Shown here in pieces: positions 1-7,252 of a DNA stretch of 64,000 nt. Position 1 is the first letter of the stretch. Every line of letters begins with the position of its first letter. Position numbers and translations under genes: made by a program. This DNA comes from Gp6-AA40 sp032156805. Lineage in GTDB: Bacteria; Acidobacteriota; Vicinamibacteria; Vicinamibacterales; UBA2999. The DNA is taken from assembly GCA_032156805.1 (NCBI GenBank), contig JALDXQ010000012.1:1-64000 (forward strand), in the 5' to 3' direction. The notes beneath the pieces were generated by a model, which saw nothing but the letters and a program-made list of their open reading frames with translations, did not search any database and was not told where the DNA came from.

Positions 1-807
1 CCGCACTTCGCGTAACGCCGTGATGATGTAGCCGGCAACGAACAGCTCTTCGAATATTCCGTTCACCGTGGATACGACGAACACGAGCTGCATGCTCAGC
101 TTCGGATCGGCTGTCGGATACCGGGCTGCCGCGGCCTGCATTTCCGTGGGCAACGCAAGATTCGCGAGCGCCTGCGCCGCCATGGCCAGCACGTAAGTGC
201 CGAGCAGCAACAGCCAGCCCATGCCCGTCCCGCGCCACGAGACCGCCAGCCCGACTTTCTCGAGCGCATCGGCGACTGAGAATCGTGGTTCCAATCCCAG
301 GAACACGGCCGCGTCGCCGTACGCGACGTGCAGGTCAATCAGTAGCGTGCGTGATCCTGAGGTTGCCAGGACAGCGGCAACGTTGACGGCCACCGTTGTG
401 GTGCCGACTCCTCCCTTGCCGCCGACGAAGGCCAGCACTTTGCCGAGCTCTGTGGCGGGCCGGGCAGACGCCACACGATCGATGGCCGCGCGCAGCTCGG
501 CGACGGCGATGGGCTCGGTGACGAACTCGTTCACACCCGCGCGCATCGCTTCCAGCAGCAGAGCTGGATCGAGATCAGACGCGACGATCAAGACGCCCGT
601 CCGAGGGTGTGTTCGTTTCAGCAGCGCGATCGACGCTGGAATCGATGTTCGATTGCGAAGGTCCAGCACCACGACATCTGGTTGGGGCGCAGACGGGCTC
701 GTGAGCGCGCCGAGTTCTTCGATCGACGCGCGCTTGGTGGCCAAGCCGCAGGAGTTCAGCAGCTCTTCGACCTGACGATCCGACGACCCGACACAGTAGG
801 CGTTCAT
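1..807 (-). CDS. CpaE/TadZ-like N-terminus running in frame into a CPBP-protease-like segment (partial)
   Basis: Starts at the ATG whose complement lies at 805-807, just downstream of the TadG-like gene, and stays open for 269 codons to the window edge. Residues 1 to about 180 look like the Tad pilus localisation ATPase CpaE/TadZ: a receiver-like strand (VVLDLRN), a deviant Walker A (GGKGGVGTTT, about residues 128-137) and the LLIDLHVAYGD strand. After about residue 183 the sequence changes to hydrophobic stretches (GWLLLLGTYVLAMAA) and ends with NGIFEELFVAGYI at about 249-261, resembling the EE motif of CPBP/Abi intramembrane proteases. Normal CpaE continues as a soluble ATPase for 200 residues or more. 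This is either a real fusion, a recombined gene or an assembly join. The CpaE half is fairly sure; the CPBP reading is less so. Confidence 0.6.
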   Translation of the reverse strand, partial: MNAYCVGSSDRQVEELLNSCGLATKRASIEELGALTSPSAPQPDVVVLDLRNRTSIPASIALLKRTHPRTGVLIVASDLDPALLLEAMRAGVNEFVTEPIAVAELRAAIDRVASARPATELGKVLAFVGGKGGVGTTTVAVNVAAVLATSGSRTLLIDLHVAYGDAAVFLGLEPRFSVADALEKVGLAVSWRGTGMGWLLLLGTYVLAMAAQALANLALPTEMQAAAARYPTADPKLSMQLVFVVSTVNGIFEELFVAGYIITALREVR

Positions 808-820
808 GATCTTCGACCTG

Positions 821-2026
821 TCATCGCACCAGAGTGATGGCCGGAGCGAACGAGGAGACCTCAGAAAGCGAGGGGCTGTCCGGCGACACCAGCCCGGGAT
901 AGCGCGCCACATACCCGGAAACCTCGGCGGGCCCGGTAACGCTGTCGAGGAAAAAGCCGATGATGTTCACGACCTGCACGCAACGCACACCAGGGGCAAC
1001 GCCCGGACATCCCCACGAGTTGTTCGATCGCATCCACTGATAGCGCTCGACGTCGAATACGGCCAGCGCAACGAGACGTGGACTGATCGAGGCGCATACC
1101 GGCGCACAACTACCTTGCACCGTGTTGGTCGCCGTGTCCCAACTCGCGCCTGGATCCGCATCAACCAGATCCGAAAACCCATCGTCGGTCGGACCGAACA
1201 GGGAGGCAGTGCCTGTTGAGAAGGACTGGCCAATAGACGACAGACGCCCGTTGCAAGCCGCGATGTTCTGTTCGTACGTATTGCCGCCGGACAGTTGTAA
1301 GGGCAGCAGAAATCCAGGCGAGATCGAAGGGCTCGTCTCAGGATCGGCGAACGACAGTGTCATAGGGAGCCCAATCTCGAGGTTAAACGTCAGTCCTGTG
1401 CCAGCGTCGTCAGGATCTGGCGGAACATAGCCGTCACCCGGTACGAGAGGGGAGCCTGCGCCAGGCCCGCTCTCCACGTACGCCTCGTACACAGAGGAGG
1501 CCAGCCAGGGCCCCGTGACTGGCAGATGTTCTTCCCACTTGTCGGGGATGGCCCATGGCTTGAGACAGTTCGTGCTGTTGCCGACAGCCACGTGCGCGCT
1601 GGCCGTCGCCCTTATTGCCTGTGACGCCAGGCCGAAGACACTGGCGAAGATCGTGGGGACTGCCGAACTCCCAAAAGTGCCGTCGCGATGAACGTCCACC
1701 CTGACGCATCGAATGGGGGTTACGCCAGGAGGACACGCGAGAGTGACAACGGGGGACGGTGCCTCGAACCAGACAGGGTTCGACGAGGCCACCTGGATGG
1801 CGCTTTGCTCGACGATCCCGGGGTCGTCATGTGCCATCGACATTGCGCCCGACATCGCACCCGCGTCCGCCGCGTTCTGCGCCTGCTCCCGACTGAGCCA
1901 CAGCACGCCGTAGTCCACGACGAACGCCGAAAACCCGATCAACACGACCATCGAGACCGCGGCCTGCACGAGGATCGCGCCGCGTTCACCTCGTGAACGG
2001 TCTCCGGGCGTGGCGCGGCGCTTCAC
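821..2026 (-). CDS. tadG: TadG-like Flp pilus assembly protein
   Basis: A 401-residue protein with one N-terminal membrane anchor (about residues 17-43) followed by REQAQNAADAGA, the signature of Tad/TadG-type pseudopilin-like proteins. The rest is predicted periplasmic and has no enzyme motif. TadG family members are inner-membrane accessory factors of Tad (tight adherence) pilus secretion and are thought to work with TadE. The ATG overlaps the stop of the secretin gene by four bases (2023-2026), so the two are translationally coupled. It lies between cpaC and the cpaE-like gene, as in many tad loci. It is longer than minimal TadE/G proteins, with an unassigned C-terminal domain of about 300 residues. 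Confidence 0.8.
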   Translation of the reverse strand: MKRRATPGDRSRGERGAILVQAAVSMVVLIGFSAFVVDYGVLWLSREQAQNAADAGAMSGAMSMAHDDPGIVEQSAIQVASSNPVWFEAPSPVVTLACPPGVTPIRCVRVDVHRDGTFGSSAVPTIFASVFGLASQAIRATASAHVAVGNSTNCLKPWAIPDKWEEHLPVTGPWLASSVYEAYVESGPGAGSPLVPGDGYVPPDPDDAGTGLTFNLEIGLPMTLSFADPETSPSISPGFLLPLQLSGGNTYEQNIAACNGRLSSIGQSFSTGTASLFGPTDDGFSDLVDADPGASWDTATNTVQGSCAPVCASISPRLVALAVFDVERYQWMRSNNSWGCPGVAPGVRCVQVVNIIGFFLDSVTGPAEVSGYVARYPGLVSPDSPSLSEVSSFAPAITLVR

Positions 2027-3432
2027 GGTTGACGACTCCTGTCGGGTGATGGAGCGTCCACCGTGCCGCCACCTCCTTCGAGTTGTCCTCCGATATCGGT
2101 GGTCGGCGCCGGGAGGAACTCGCGCGGCTGCGTCGGGAGAGGCGGCACCTCGTCCGGATCCAGCGCACGAACCAGTCGCGGCGTAATGAGCACCATGAGT
2201 TCAGTCCGCTCCGAGCGCTCCGCCTTGCTCTTGAAGAGATAACCGATGATTGGCACCTTGCTCAGGAACGGAATCGCGGCAGTCGTGTCTTGCGTCACGT
2301 TGTCGAGCAGTCCCGCAATCACGAACGACTGGCCATCACGAAGCTCGACGTCAGTCTCGGCTCTACGCGTCGACAGCGCGGGGATGCGAAAACCAGACAG
2401 CGTGATGCCATTACCAAAATCGAGCGTGCTGACCTCAGGGCGAACGCGCAAGCGGATCACGTCACCTGCGATCGTCGGTCGAAAGTTCAGTCGAATCCCG
2501 AACTCCTTGTATTCCACAGTCACCGTACCAGTTGCCCCTTGGACGACGGGTACGGGAATCTCGCCGCCCGCCAGGAAGCTCGCTTCCTGTCCGTTGTAGG
2601 CAATGAGATTCGGCTCTGCGAGGCTCTGGAAAAAGCCGGTCGACTGCAACGCCTTGATGAGGGCGCCGACGTTGTATTTCGTGTTGAAAACGAAGAGGTT
2701 CAGGAAGTCGCCAAACGTGATTTCGCCGCTCGTCACGACCTGGCCGTCCTCTACGGTACGCTCGAGGTTGTCGAATCCCGGCGCAGCGAACTGCTGCGTC
2801 GTCGACCTGCCGATGAAGTCGTTGTAACCCGTAGGGCCGGTGAACAGTGTCACGCCAAGTTCCGTCATGGCACGACGGTTGACCTCGGCGAAACGCACCT
2901 GCAGGATGACCTGTTGACTTTCAGCGCCACCAGGAAGTTGCAGCATGTTGATGACGCGTGCTTTCGCGGAGGTCGCCTGGGCAATCTCTCCCGCGCGCAG
3001 CATCACCGGGTTGCTTGAGACCTGTCCTGACAGGATGATGGCTTCATCACTGGCGTTGACTCTGATGTCCTCGCCAGGGAACAAGGCTTGAAGCTGCTGC
3101 TGCAGGTTGCTGACCTCCTGCGCCACGACCACGTCGTACTGCTCGCGCCGATCTATGCCCCAGACGATGAGGCTCACGGTGCCGGGGCCCTTCCCATCGA
3201 CCAACACCTCGCGAGGCTGTACGACAACGGCATCGGCAACTTCCGGGTTCGTGACCGCGATGCGCGTGACGTCGAAGTCCGTCTCGACGACCGTCGAGCG
3301 GCCGGCCGTCAGCGACACACGCTGGACCTGGCCCGCCTGCGCGGCGAGCTGGGGCTGGAACACGGCACAGACACAAGACGCTGCTGCGAACCCGGCCGCC
3401 AGCCAGCGAGATGACCAAAAGCGTTGCGTCAC
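2023..3432 (-). CDS. cpaC: Flp/Tad pilus outer-membrane secretin CpaC (RcpA)
   Basis: A 469-residue type II/III secretion-family secretin that forms the outer-membrane channel of the Tad pilus. An export signal occupies residues 1 to about 31. A pilus-assembly N-terminal domain follows (residues about 35-105, VTNPEVADAVVVQPREVLVDG), then a BON-like segment (DEAIILSGQVSS). The secretin core ends with the typical strand LRDGQSFVIAGLL and a PRLVRAL turn. A proline-rich tail follows. No lipobox is visible, so any pilotin would be encoded elsewhere. Its start overlaps the cpaB stop (3429-3432) and its stop overlaps the tadG start. Confidence 0.92.
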   Translation of the reverse strand: MTQRFWSSRWLAAGFAAASCVCAVFQPQLAAQAGQVQRVSLTAGRSTVVETDFDVTRIAVTNPEVADAVVVQPREVLVDGKGPGTVSLIVWGIDRREQYDVVVAQEVSNLQQQLQALFPGEDIRVNASDEAIILSGQVSSNPVMLRAGEIAQATSAKARVINMLQLPGGAESQQVILQVRFAEVNRRAMTELGVTLFTGPTGYNDFIGRSTTQQFAAPGFDNLERTVEDGQVVTSGEITFGDFLNLFVFNTKYNVGALIKALQSTGFFQSLAEPNLIAYNGQEASFLAGGEIPVPVVQGATGTVTVEYKEFGIRLNFRPTIAGDVIRLRVRPEVSTLDFGNGITLSGFRIPALSTRRAETDVELRDGQSFVIAGLLDNVTQDTTAAIPFLSKVPIIGYLFKSKAERSERTELMVLITPRLVRALDPDEVPPLPTQPREFLPAPTTDIGGQLEGGGGTVDAPSPDRSRQP

Positions 3433-4313
3433 TGCACGACCTCTTCTTCGGTACGCTTGGCTGCGCGGATCGCTTCGACGGTGTATCGCGATGGTGGCGC
3501 TGCTGGGACCACGATAGGTTCCGGCGGTTTGGGACGGCTCGCCGCGCGGACGACGGGAGTCACGGGTGGTGCTTCGCCAACGAATAACCCTGCGGTACGA
3601 ACGCCGGTTGTGGACGTCGGCTCCTGGTCCAACGGATTTCGAAGGACGAGCATGATCTGGCCTTCGGCCTGGGCCAACGCGATACGTTCAGCGTCCTGCG
3701 GGGTGACCAGCAGCGTGACAACGGCCGGTGGAGTAGCCGGCTTCGTATTCAGCGACTCAGCGCGAGACGATTCGACTCGCGTCTTTTCTTGCTCGTAGCG
3801 GGTACCCGAAGTCAGGACCTGTACATTGCTCACGACGGTCCGTGCAGTTGTCTCCTCACGCTTACGAATCGTGACCACGAGGTCAACCTTCATGCCTGGG
3901 TCGACGAACCCGGCGACGCCGATCACCTCGTTGACCTTGACCGACATTGCCCTCATGCCTGGCGGAATGGATGGAGGCAGCCCGGCGCCTTCCTCCACGC
4001 TCGCAAGCTTGTTCTGAACGAGCGGCTCGTTCTCCACAACCGAAGCCAGGAGCGCCCGATCAACGACCGACTCGATCTTCGAGAAGCTTCCGGGCACAGG
4101 ACTGCTCGCCGGCCATGCAGCCAGGCGCAGGTCGGTTTTCGACAGCCGGACGCCTGGCGGCAGCGAGTGGCTCGCCACAACGACGAAGGTATGTGCGACT
4201 TCGACCTCCCGCACGGGAATACGCGTCACCGCGCGGTACACGCCGAAGCTCGCAACACCGGCCGTGAGAACTGCGATCAGCACGACCAGCAGGTGACGAG
4301 TGCCACGGTTCAT
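3429..4313 (-). CDS. cpaB: Flp/Tad pilus assembly protein CpaB (RcpC)
   Basis: A 294-residue periplasmic protein with an N-terminal membrane anchor (about residues 8-30) and an SAF-like beta-clip region (LPPGVRLSKTDLRLAAWP, about residues 51-68), then the RcpC/CpaB domain with MRAMSVKVNEVIGVAGFVDPG, typical of the family. CpaB is thought to organise or stabilise the secretin pore. A proline-rich C-terminal tail (from about residue 255) is not part of the core family. The gene lies 42 bases after tadE and overlaps cpaC, so it belongs to the same minus-strand pilus operon. Confidence 0.9.
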   Translation of the reverse strand: MNRGTRHLLVVLIAVLTAGVASFGVYRAVTRIPVREVEVAHTFVVVASHSLPPGVRLSKTDLRLAAWPASSPVPGSFSKIESVVDRALLASVVENEPLVQNKLASVEEGAGLPPSIPPGMRAMSVKVNEVIGVAGFVDPGMKVDLVVTIRKREETTARTVVSNVQVLTSGTRYEQEKTRVESSRAESLNTKPATPPAVVTLLVTPQDAERIALAQAEGQIMLVLRNPLDQEPTSTTGVRTAGLFVGEAPPVTPVVRAASRPKPPEPIVVPAAPPSRYTVEAIRAAKRTEEEVVQ

Positions 4314-4355
4314 ACGATTTCCTCCAACAGGGTCACGGCCTTAACGGTCCAGTGT

Positions 4356-4811
4356 TTACGAGCAGGCTCCTGCAGCCAGTTCACTGCGCATTGACGCTGA
4401 GGCCTTTAGTGCCGAACGGCTGAATCCACTTCCGAAGTACCCTGCGATGGCGCCGACGGCGGAGTAGGTGAATGGATACTCGACCGTAACCGGTCTGGTG
4501 ACGATGCACTGCCCTCCGACGTCGATGAACTCCGGTGCGCCTACCGTTGTTGTCGCGGCCTCCGTGAGACCACCCGCGACGAGAAACTGGGTGACGCGAA
4601 TTTCAACATCATCGTCTGCGTAACCAGGAAGTATCGCGAGGCGCGCTCCCTCTCTGGCGGCGTTCGTGACGACGTGATAGCGCTGGAAGAGCAAGCCAAA
4701 ATCCAGGATGCCCAGCATCGTGAGGAGCATCAAGGGGAGCACCAGCGCGAACTCCACGAGTTCAGCGCCGCGCTCTCCACGCCACCGAGGTCTCTGTCTC
4801 AGCGCAGCCAT
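4356..4811 (-). CDS. tadE: TadE-like pseudopilin
   Basis: A 151-residue protein when started at the ATG complementary to 4809-4811, which puts the basic N-terminus and the GAELVEFALVLPLMLLTM pseudopilin segment near residues 13-40. The frame is open further upstream, but there it lies inside the prepilin-peptidase gene in another frame, so the short start is preferred. TadE-family proteins are processed by the TadV/CpaA peptidase and help assemble the Flp pilus. The remaining 100 residues have two cysteines and no catalytic motif. The start overlaps the end of the peptidase gene by 13 bases, consistent with coupling. Confidence 0.85.
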   Translation of the reverse strand: MAALRQRPRWRGERGAELVEFALVLPLMLLTMLGILDFGLLFQRYHVVTNAAREGARLAILPGYADDDVEIRVTQFLVAGGLTEAATTTVGAPEFIDVGGQCIVTRPVTVEYPFTYSAVGAIAGYFGSGFSRSALKASASMRSELAAGACS

Positions 4812-5311
4812 ACCGTCAGAATCGTTCCAGCCAGGATGGATGTCGCGTACGCCAGTCGCGGCCCGGCGCTTGTCTGTAATGTCAATTCCGCAAGGGGCCG
4901 TACGCCGGCCAGTCGCCAGTACGCGAAGAGCGTCCAGAGATTGCGACAGGCCTGACCGAGATAGCCGTGCGCCAATGCCCAAACGAGTGCGATCACTCCG
5001 CCCGCCACGCCCGTATAAAGCGCAAGCCACAGTGCGTCTGTCGGGCCCAGCCACGCGCCGAGTGCGCCAAGCAGCTTGACGTCGCCGGCGCCCATTCCCC
5101 CGAGAGCATACGCGGCAAACAAAACGCCCACTCCGATGAACCATCCGCTGATGCTCGACGCCGCGCCATCTGCGCCACGCGTCACGATGGCCACGACCAC
5201 TGCCGCGGCGGCGGCGCCGAACGTCAAGGCGTTGGGGATCCGGCGCGTGCGAAGATCCCAGGCGCATCCGACCCCTGCGATGAGCAGAACGGCTAAGTGG
5301 CCTAGCGACAT
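4799..5311 (-). CDS. cpaA: Flp prepilin peptidase CpaA/TadV (type IV leader peptidase family)
   Basis: A 170-residue polytopic membrane aspartyl protease that removes the leader from Flp and TadE-type prepilins. The two family aspartates are visible, one in WDLRTRRIPN near the N-terminus and one in the GxGD motif MGAGDVKLLGALGAWLGP. The protein has the compact size of CpaA/TadV and lacks the N-methylation domain of PilD. I use the ATG complementary to 5309-5311; an upstream extension would overlap the first pilin gene and encode arginine-rich, unlikely sequence. It sits 7 bases after the nearest pilin gene and overlaps tadE. Confidence 0.9.
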   Translation of the reverse strand: MSLGHLAVLLIAGVGCAWDLRTRRIPNALTFGAAAAAVVVAIVTRGADGAASSISGWFIGVGVLFAAYALGGMGAGDVKLLGALGAWLGPTDALWLALYTGVAGGVIALVWALAHGYLGQACRNLWTLFAYWRLAGVRPLAELTLQTSAGPRLAYATSILAGTILTVWLR

Positions 5312-5318
5312 GGCAGCC

Positions 5319-5525
5319 TCATGGGCACGATGCTGGAGCCGGGGCACACGGCTCCCATGCGTCGTTCGCCGCCGACACCCAGTCCGCATAGGCGTCGCTC
5401 ATCTTGGTGGCGATCTCAGGCATCAGCAGAACACCCGCCGTGCCCACCAATCCACAGAGCAACGCGTATTCGACCAAATCCTGTCCCGTGTCGTCGGTCA
5501 GGAAGCGTGCAACGCTCTCTACCAT
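5319..5525 (-). CDS. flp: Flp family type IVb pilin (divergent copy)
   Basis: A 68-residue prepilin started at MVESVARFL, with the Flp processing motif G-x4-E-Y (GQDLVEYALLC) followed by a hydrophobic helix. It differs from the two pilins upstream in having a longer C-terminal part with Trp residues and two cysteines (WEPCAPAPASC), which could form a disulphide. It may be a minor or tip pilin rather than the main subunit (inference). An in-frame upstream ATG would add 25 basic residues and is less likely. Confidence 0.85.
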   Translation of the reverse strand: MVESVARFLTDDTGQDLVEYALLCGLVGTAGVLLMPEIATKMSDAYADWVSAANDAWEPCAPAPASCP

Positions 5526-5589
5526 GTCGTTCCTCGGCCTCCGCGTCGGGCTGAAGTGACGCGGAGGCATTTGGGGTCCTCGATTCCCG

Positions 5590-5763
5590 TCAGTCAGCAT
5601 CCGGAAGCAACGTCTCCAGGTCTGTGATGTAGTCCTCTACCTTCGGGCCGATCGCCGTGATCGCAGTGACCGCTACAGCGGTGATGATTCCGGCAAGCAA
5701 CCCGTATTCGATAAGATCCTGGCCTTCTTCCTCACACACGAATCGTTTGACCAAAGCCGACAT
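5590..5763 (-). CDS. flp: Flp family type IVb major pilin, copy 2
   Basis: A 57-residue prepilin: basic N-terminus MSALVKRFV, acidic stretch, then GQDLIEYGLLAGIIT with the G-x4-E-Y site recognised by the CpaA/TadV peptidase, and a hydrophobic helix that packs the pilus core. It ends in TLLPDAD. It is nearly identical in length and layout to the pilin at 5806-5979, so the pair arose by tandem duplication. A purine-rich ribosome-binding region (AGGAGAAGGAGAGAGG on the minus strand) lies just before the ATG. It is too short for many gene callers. Confidence 0.88.
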   Translation of the reverse strand: MSALVKRFVCEEEGQDLIEYGLLAGIITAVAVTAITAIGPKVEDYITDLETLLPDAD

Positions 5764-5805
5764 AGTTGGTGACCTCTCTCCTTCTCCTGCCGCCGAACGT
5801 TGACC

Positions 5806-5979
5806 TTAGTCGGCATCCGGAAGCATTTCGTCTAAGTCTGTGATGTAGTCTTCGACCTTCGGTCCGATTGCCCCAATCGCTGTCACTGCGGCGGCAGTGA
5901 TGATGCCCGCCAGGAGTCCGTATTCGATGAGATCCTGGCCTTCCTCGTCCCGAACCAAACGCGCGAGCAACTGCTTCAT
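5806..5979 (-). CDS. flp: Flp family type IVb major pilin, copy 1
   Basis: A 57-residue prepilin, first of three in transcription order, with MKQLLARLVRDEEGQDLIEY at the start and MLPDAD at the end. The G-x4-E-Y processing site and hydrophobic helix match the Flp family. Its ATG overlaps the stop of the upstream PilZ-like gene (5976-5979), so pilin synthesis is coupled to that protein. Most residues are shared with copy 2, including the GIIT and GPKVEDYITDL segments. Confidence 0.9.
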   Translation of the reverse strand: MKQLLARLVRDEEGQDLIEYGLLAGIITAAAVTAIGAIGPKVEDYITDLDEMLPDAD

Positions 5980-6401
5980 GACACCTCTCCTGTCGATTCC
6001 GAGTTCACCCGCGGCGCACCAGCGGCCGCGCCCTCCTCACGCTTGACGTGGGGCCGTCCGCCGCCCCGCTGAACCTGCCCAAGGCCACGAAGTATTCCGG
6101 TCACGGCGCGCCGAATGGATCGTTCGGCGGGGCGCCGCGTGTGCACGAACTCGGCGCCCACCAGATAGCTCGAACCGGCGCCTTCGATACGCACACAGCG
6201 TGTGACGCGCACATCGTCGAAAAGCACTTCGCCATCCACTTCGAGACGCAGTTCCCCGATTGTTCCGTCTTCCACGCGCAGCGCGCTTTCGAGCAGGCAC
6301 CCGGAGCGGCTGATCTCCACGAGACGAGACGGAATGCTTCGCGCCAGGACGCCAAAAACCTCGATGTCGAACGTGTCAGTCGAACGTGTCGATCGGTTCA
6401 C
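5976..6401 (-). CDS. PilZ-like protein with the xISxSG half-motif
   Basis: About 141 residues if started at the GTG complementary to 6399-6401; the frame is open further upstream, but there it overlaps the preceding PilZ-like gene. The segment LVEISRSGCLLES corresponds to the (D/N)xSxxG loop of PilZ c-di-GMP receptors, and DVRVTRCVRIEGAGSSYLVGAEFV matches the later PilZ strands. The RxxxR half of the ligand site is weak or absent here. It sits immediately upstream of the pilin genes with a four-base overlap, which suggests second-messenger input to pilus function. Start position and c-di-GMP binding are uncertain. Confidence 0.65.
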   Translation of the reverse strand: MNRSTRSTDTFDIEVFGVLARSIPSRLVEISRSGCLLESALRVEDGTIGELRLEVDGEVLFDDVRVTRCVRIEGAGSSYLVGAEFVHTRRPAERSIRRAVTGILRGLGQVQRGGGRPHVKREEGAAAGAPRVNSESTGEVS

Positions 6402-6412
6402 GACTGGGTCCT

Positions 6413-6688
6413 TCAGCTTGACCGCGCCACGGCGAGCCGCAACCGGTGTCGAATCGAGCCATCCAACAGGACCGGCGTGCTCGCAACCACGCGAACGTTC
6501 AACGTCGTCGCCGGGTCCTGGCCGGTCAGATCGAGCGTGAGCATTTCGTCCACTCGCGCCGGGCTCGCGCTCACGACCCAGACTTCGTCTCCCGAGTAGC
6601 GTTCGACCGTGACGTCTCCGGGAACTCGCAACGAGCCCTCCCATGGGACTGAAAGCGCAAACCGTGGGTCGCGACGCGTGCCACGCAT
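6413..6688 (-). CDS. Small PilZ-like protein with RxxxR
   Basis: A 91-residue protein beginning MRGTRRDPRFAL. RRDPR matches the RxxxR switch of PilZ domains and is followed by beta-rich sequence (VTVERYSGDEVWVVSAS) that fits a PilZ barrel, but the second motif DxSxxG is replaced by SASPAR. It ends 11 bases before the likely start of the next PilZ-like gene, which has the opposite half of the signature. The gene begins 34 bases after a candidate sigma-54 promoter, making it the first gene of the pilin operon. Confidence 0.55.
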   Translation of the reverse strand: MRGTRRDPRFALSVPWEGSLRVPGDVTVERYSGDEVWVVSASPARVDEMLTLDLTGQDPATTLNVRVVASTPVLLDGSIRHRLRLAVARSS

Positions 6689-6721
6689 GTTTCGAAGAGA
6701 CGAAGAAACACCAGCAAGAGA

Positions 6722-6736
6722 GCAATGGGTATGCCT
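6722..6736 (-). promoter_or_regulatory. Candidate sigma-54 promoter for the PilZ-Flp-Tad operon
   Basis: On the minus strand AGGCATACCCATTGC places GG and GC exactly ten bases apart, as in the -24/-12 consensus TGGCAC-N5-TTGC. Transcription would start near 6711, 23 bases before the first PilZ-like gene. A sigma-54 activator is encoded just upstream (7253-8401). Confidence 0.5.
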
Positions 6737-6809
6737 CGCGCACGTTGCTGCGTAAGTGGCTGGTGCTCTTGGCGGTATCGCGATTCGCGTTAAATCAGAA
6801 GGGGAGGCC

Positions 6810-6831
6810 TTATCTGCCGGGGACCAGATAA
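6810..6831. promoter_or_regulatory. Inverted repeat upstream of the sigma-54 promoter (activator site or terminator)
   Basis: TTATCTG and CAGATAA form a 7-bp inverted repeat with an 8-base spacer, 75-95 bases upstream of the candidate -24 element and just after the DUF192 stop. The distance suits an enhancer-binding-protein site. It could instead be a terminator of the preceding unit, but no T-run follows. Confidence 0.35.
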
Positions 6832-6856
6832 AAATCGCGTGGCCCTGCCGAGAGAT

Positions 6857-7246
6857 CTACAGGTGGACCACTTCGAGGATGTGGCCTCGTACGACGCTCG
6901 CTCGTTCGACCATGCCTGCTGGCAGCTCGATTGCCGCAAAGGCGCCGACGGCAAAGGCAGCTCGCGACGCCCGCAAGATCGAATATGTCTTGAGGACGCG
7001 ACCCCTTCTGGAGACGAACACGACGTCGATCTTCATCTGCATGAAGAAGGTGTGAATCGCCGAGCAGGGCGCGATGATCAGTGCCGAGCCTGCCGCAAAC
7101 TCTGATCGGCCGAGCAGCCCCCGCCGCCTCGTGGCAGAATCGAATGCCGGCTCGATAGTGGTTGCGAGGACGATACCGGTATCACGATCTCGTAACGACC
7201 ACGGTCGTTCCGTTGTGCGAAGCAGCGGCGAGAGGAAGGAGTCCAA
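6857..7246 (-). CDS. DUF192 domain protein
   Basis: A 129-residue protein of the DUF192 family, with RRRGLLGRSE near residue 42, the conserved CSAIHTFFMQMKIDVVFV (about residues 61-78) and ELPAGMV near the C-terminus. DUF192 proteins are usually small exported or periplasmic proteins of unknown biochemical role. No convincing signal peptide is visible with this start, so the true start could lie elsewhere. It follows the sigma-54 activator gene by 6 bases and is probably cotranscribed with it. Its link to pili is contextual only. Confidence 0.8.
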   Translation of the reverse strand: MDSFLSPLLRTTERPWSLRDRDTGIVLATTIEPAFDSATRRRGLLGRSEFAAGSALIIAPCSAIHTFFMQMKIDVVFVSRRGRVLKTYSILRASRAAFAVGAFAAIELPAGMVERASVVRGHILEVVHL

Positions 7247-7252
7247 ACGAAC

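Noticed and set aside
4812..5267. Upstream extension of the TadE frame to about 300 residues
   Set aside because: It lies inside the prepilin-peptidase gene in another phase and has no conserved sequence; the pseudopilin segment belongs at the N-terminus.
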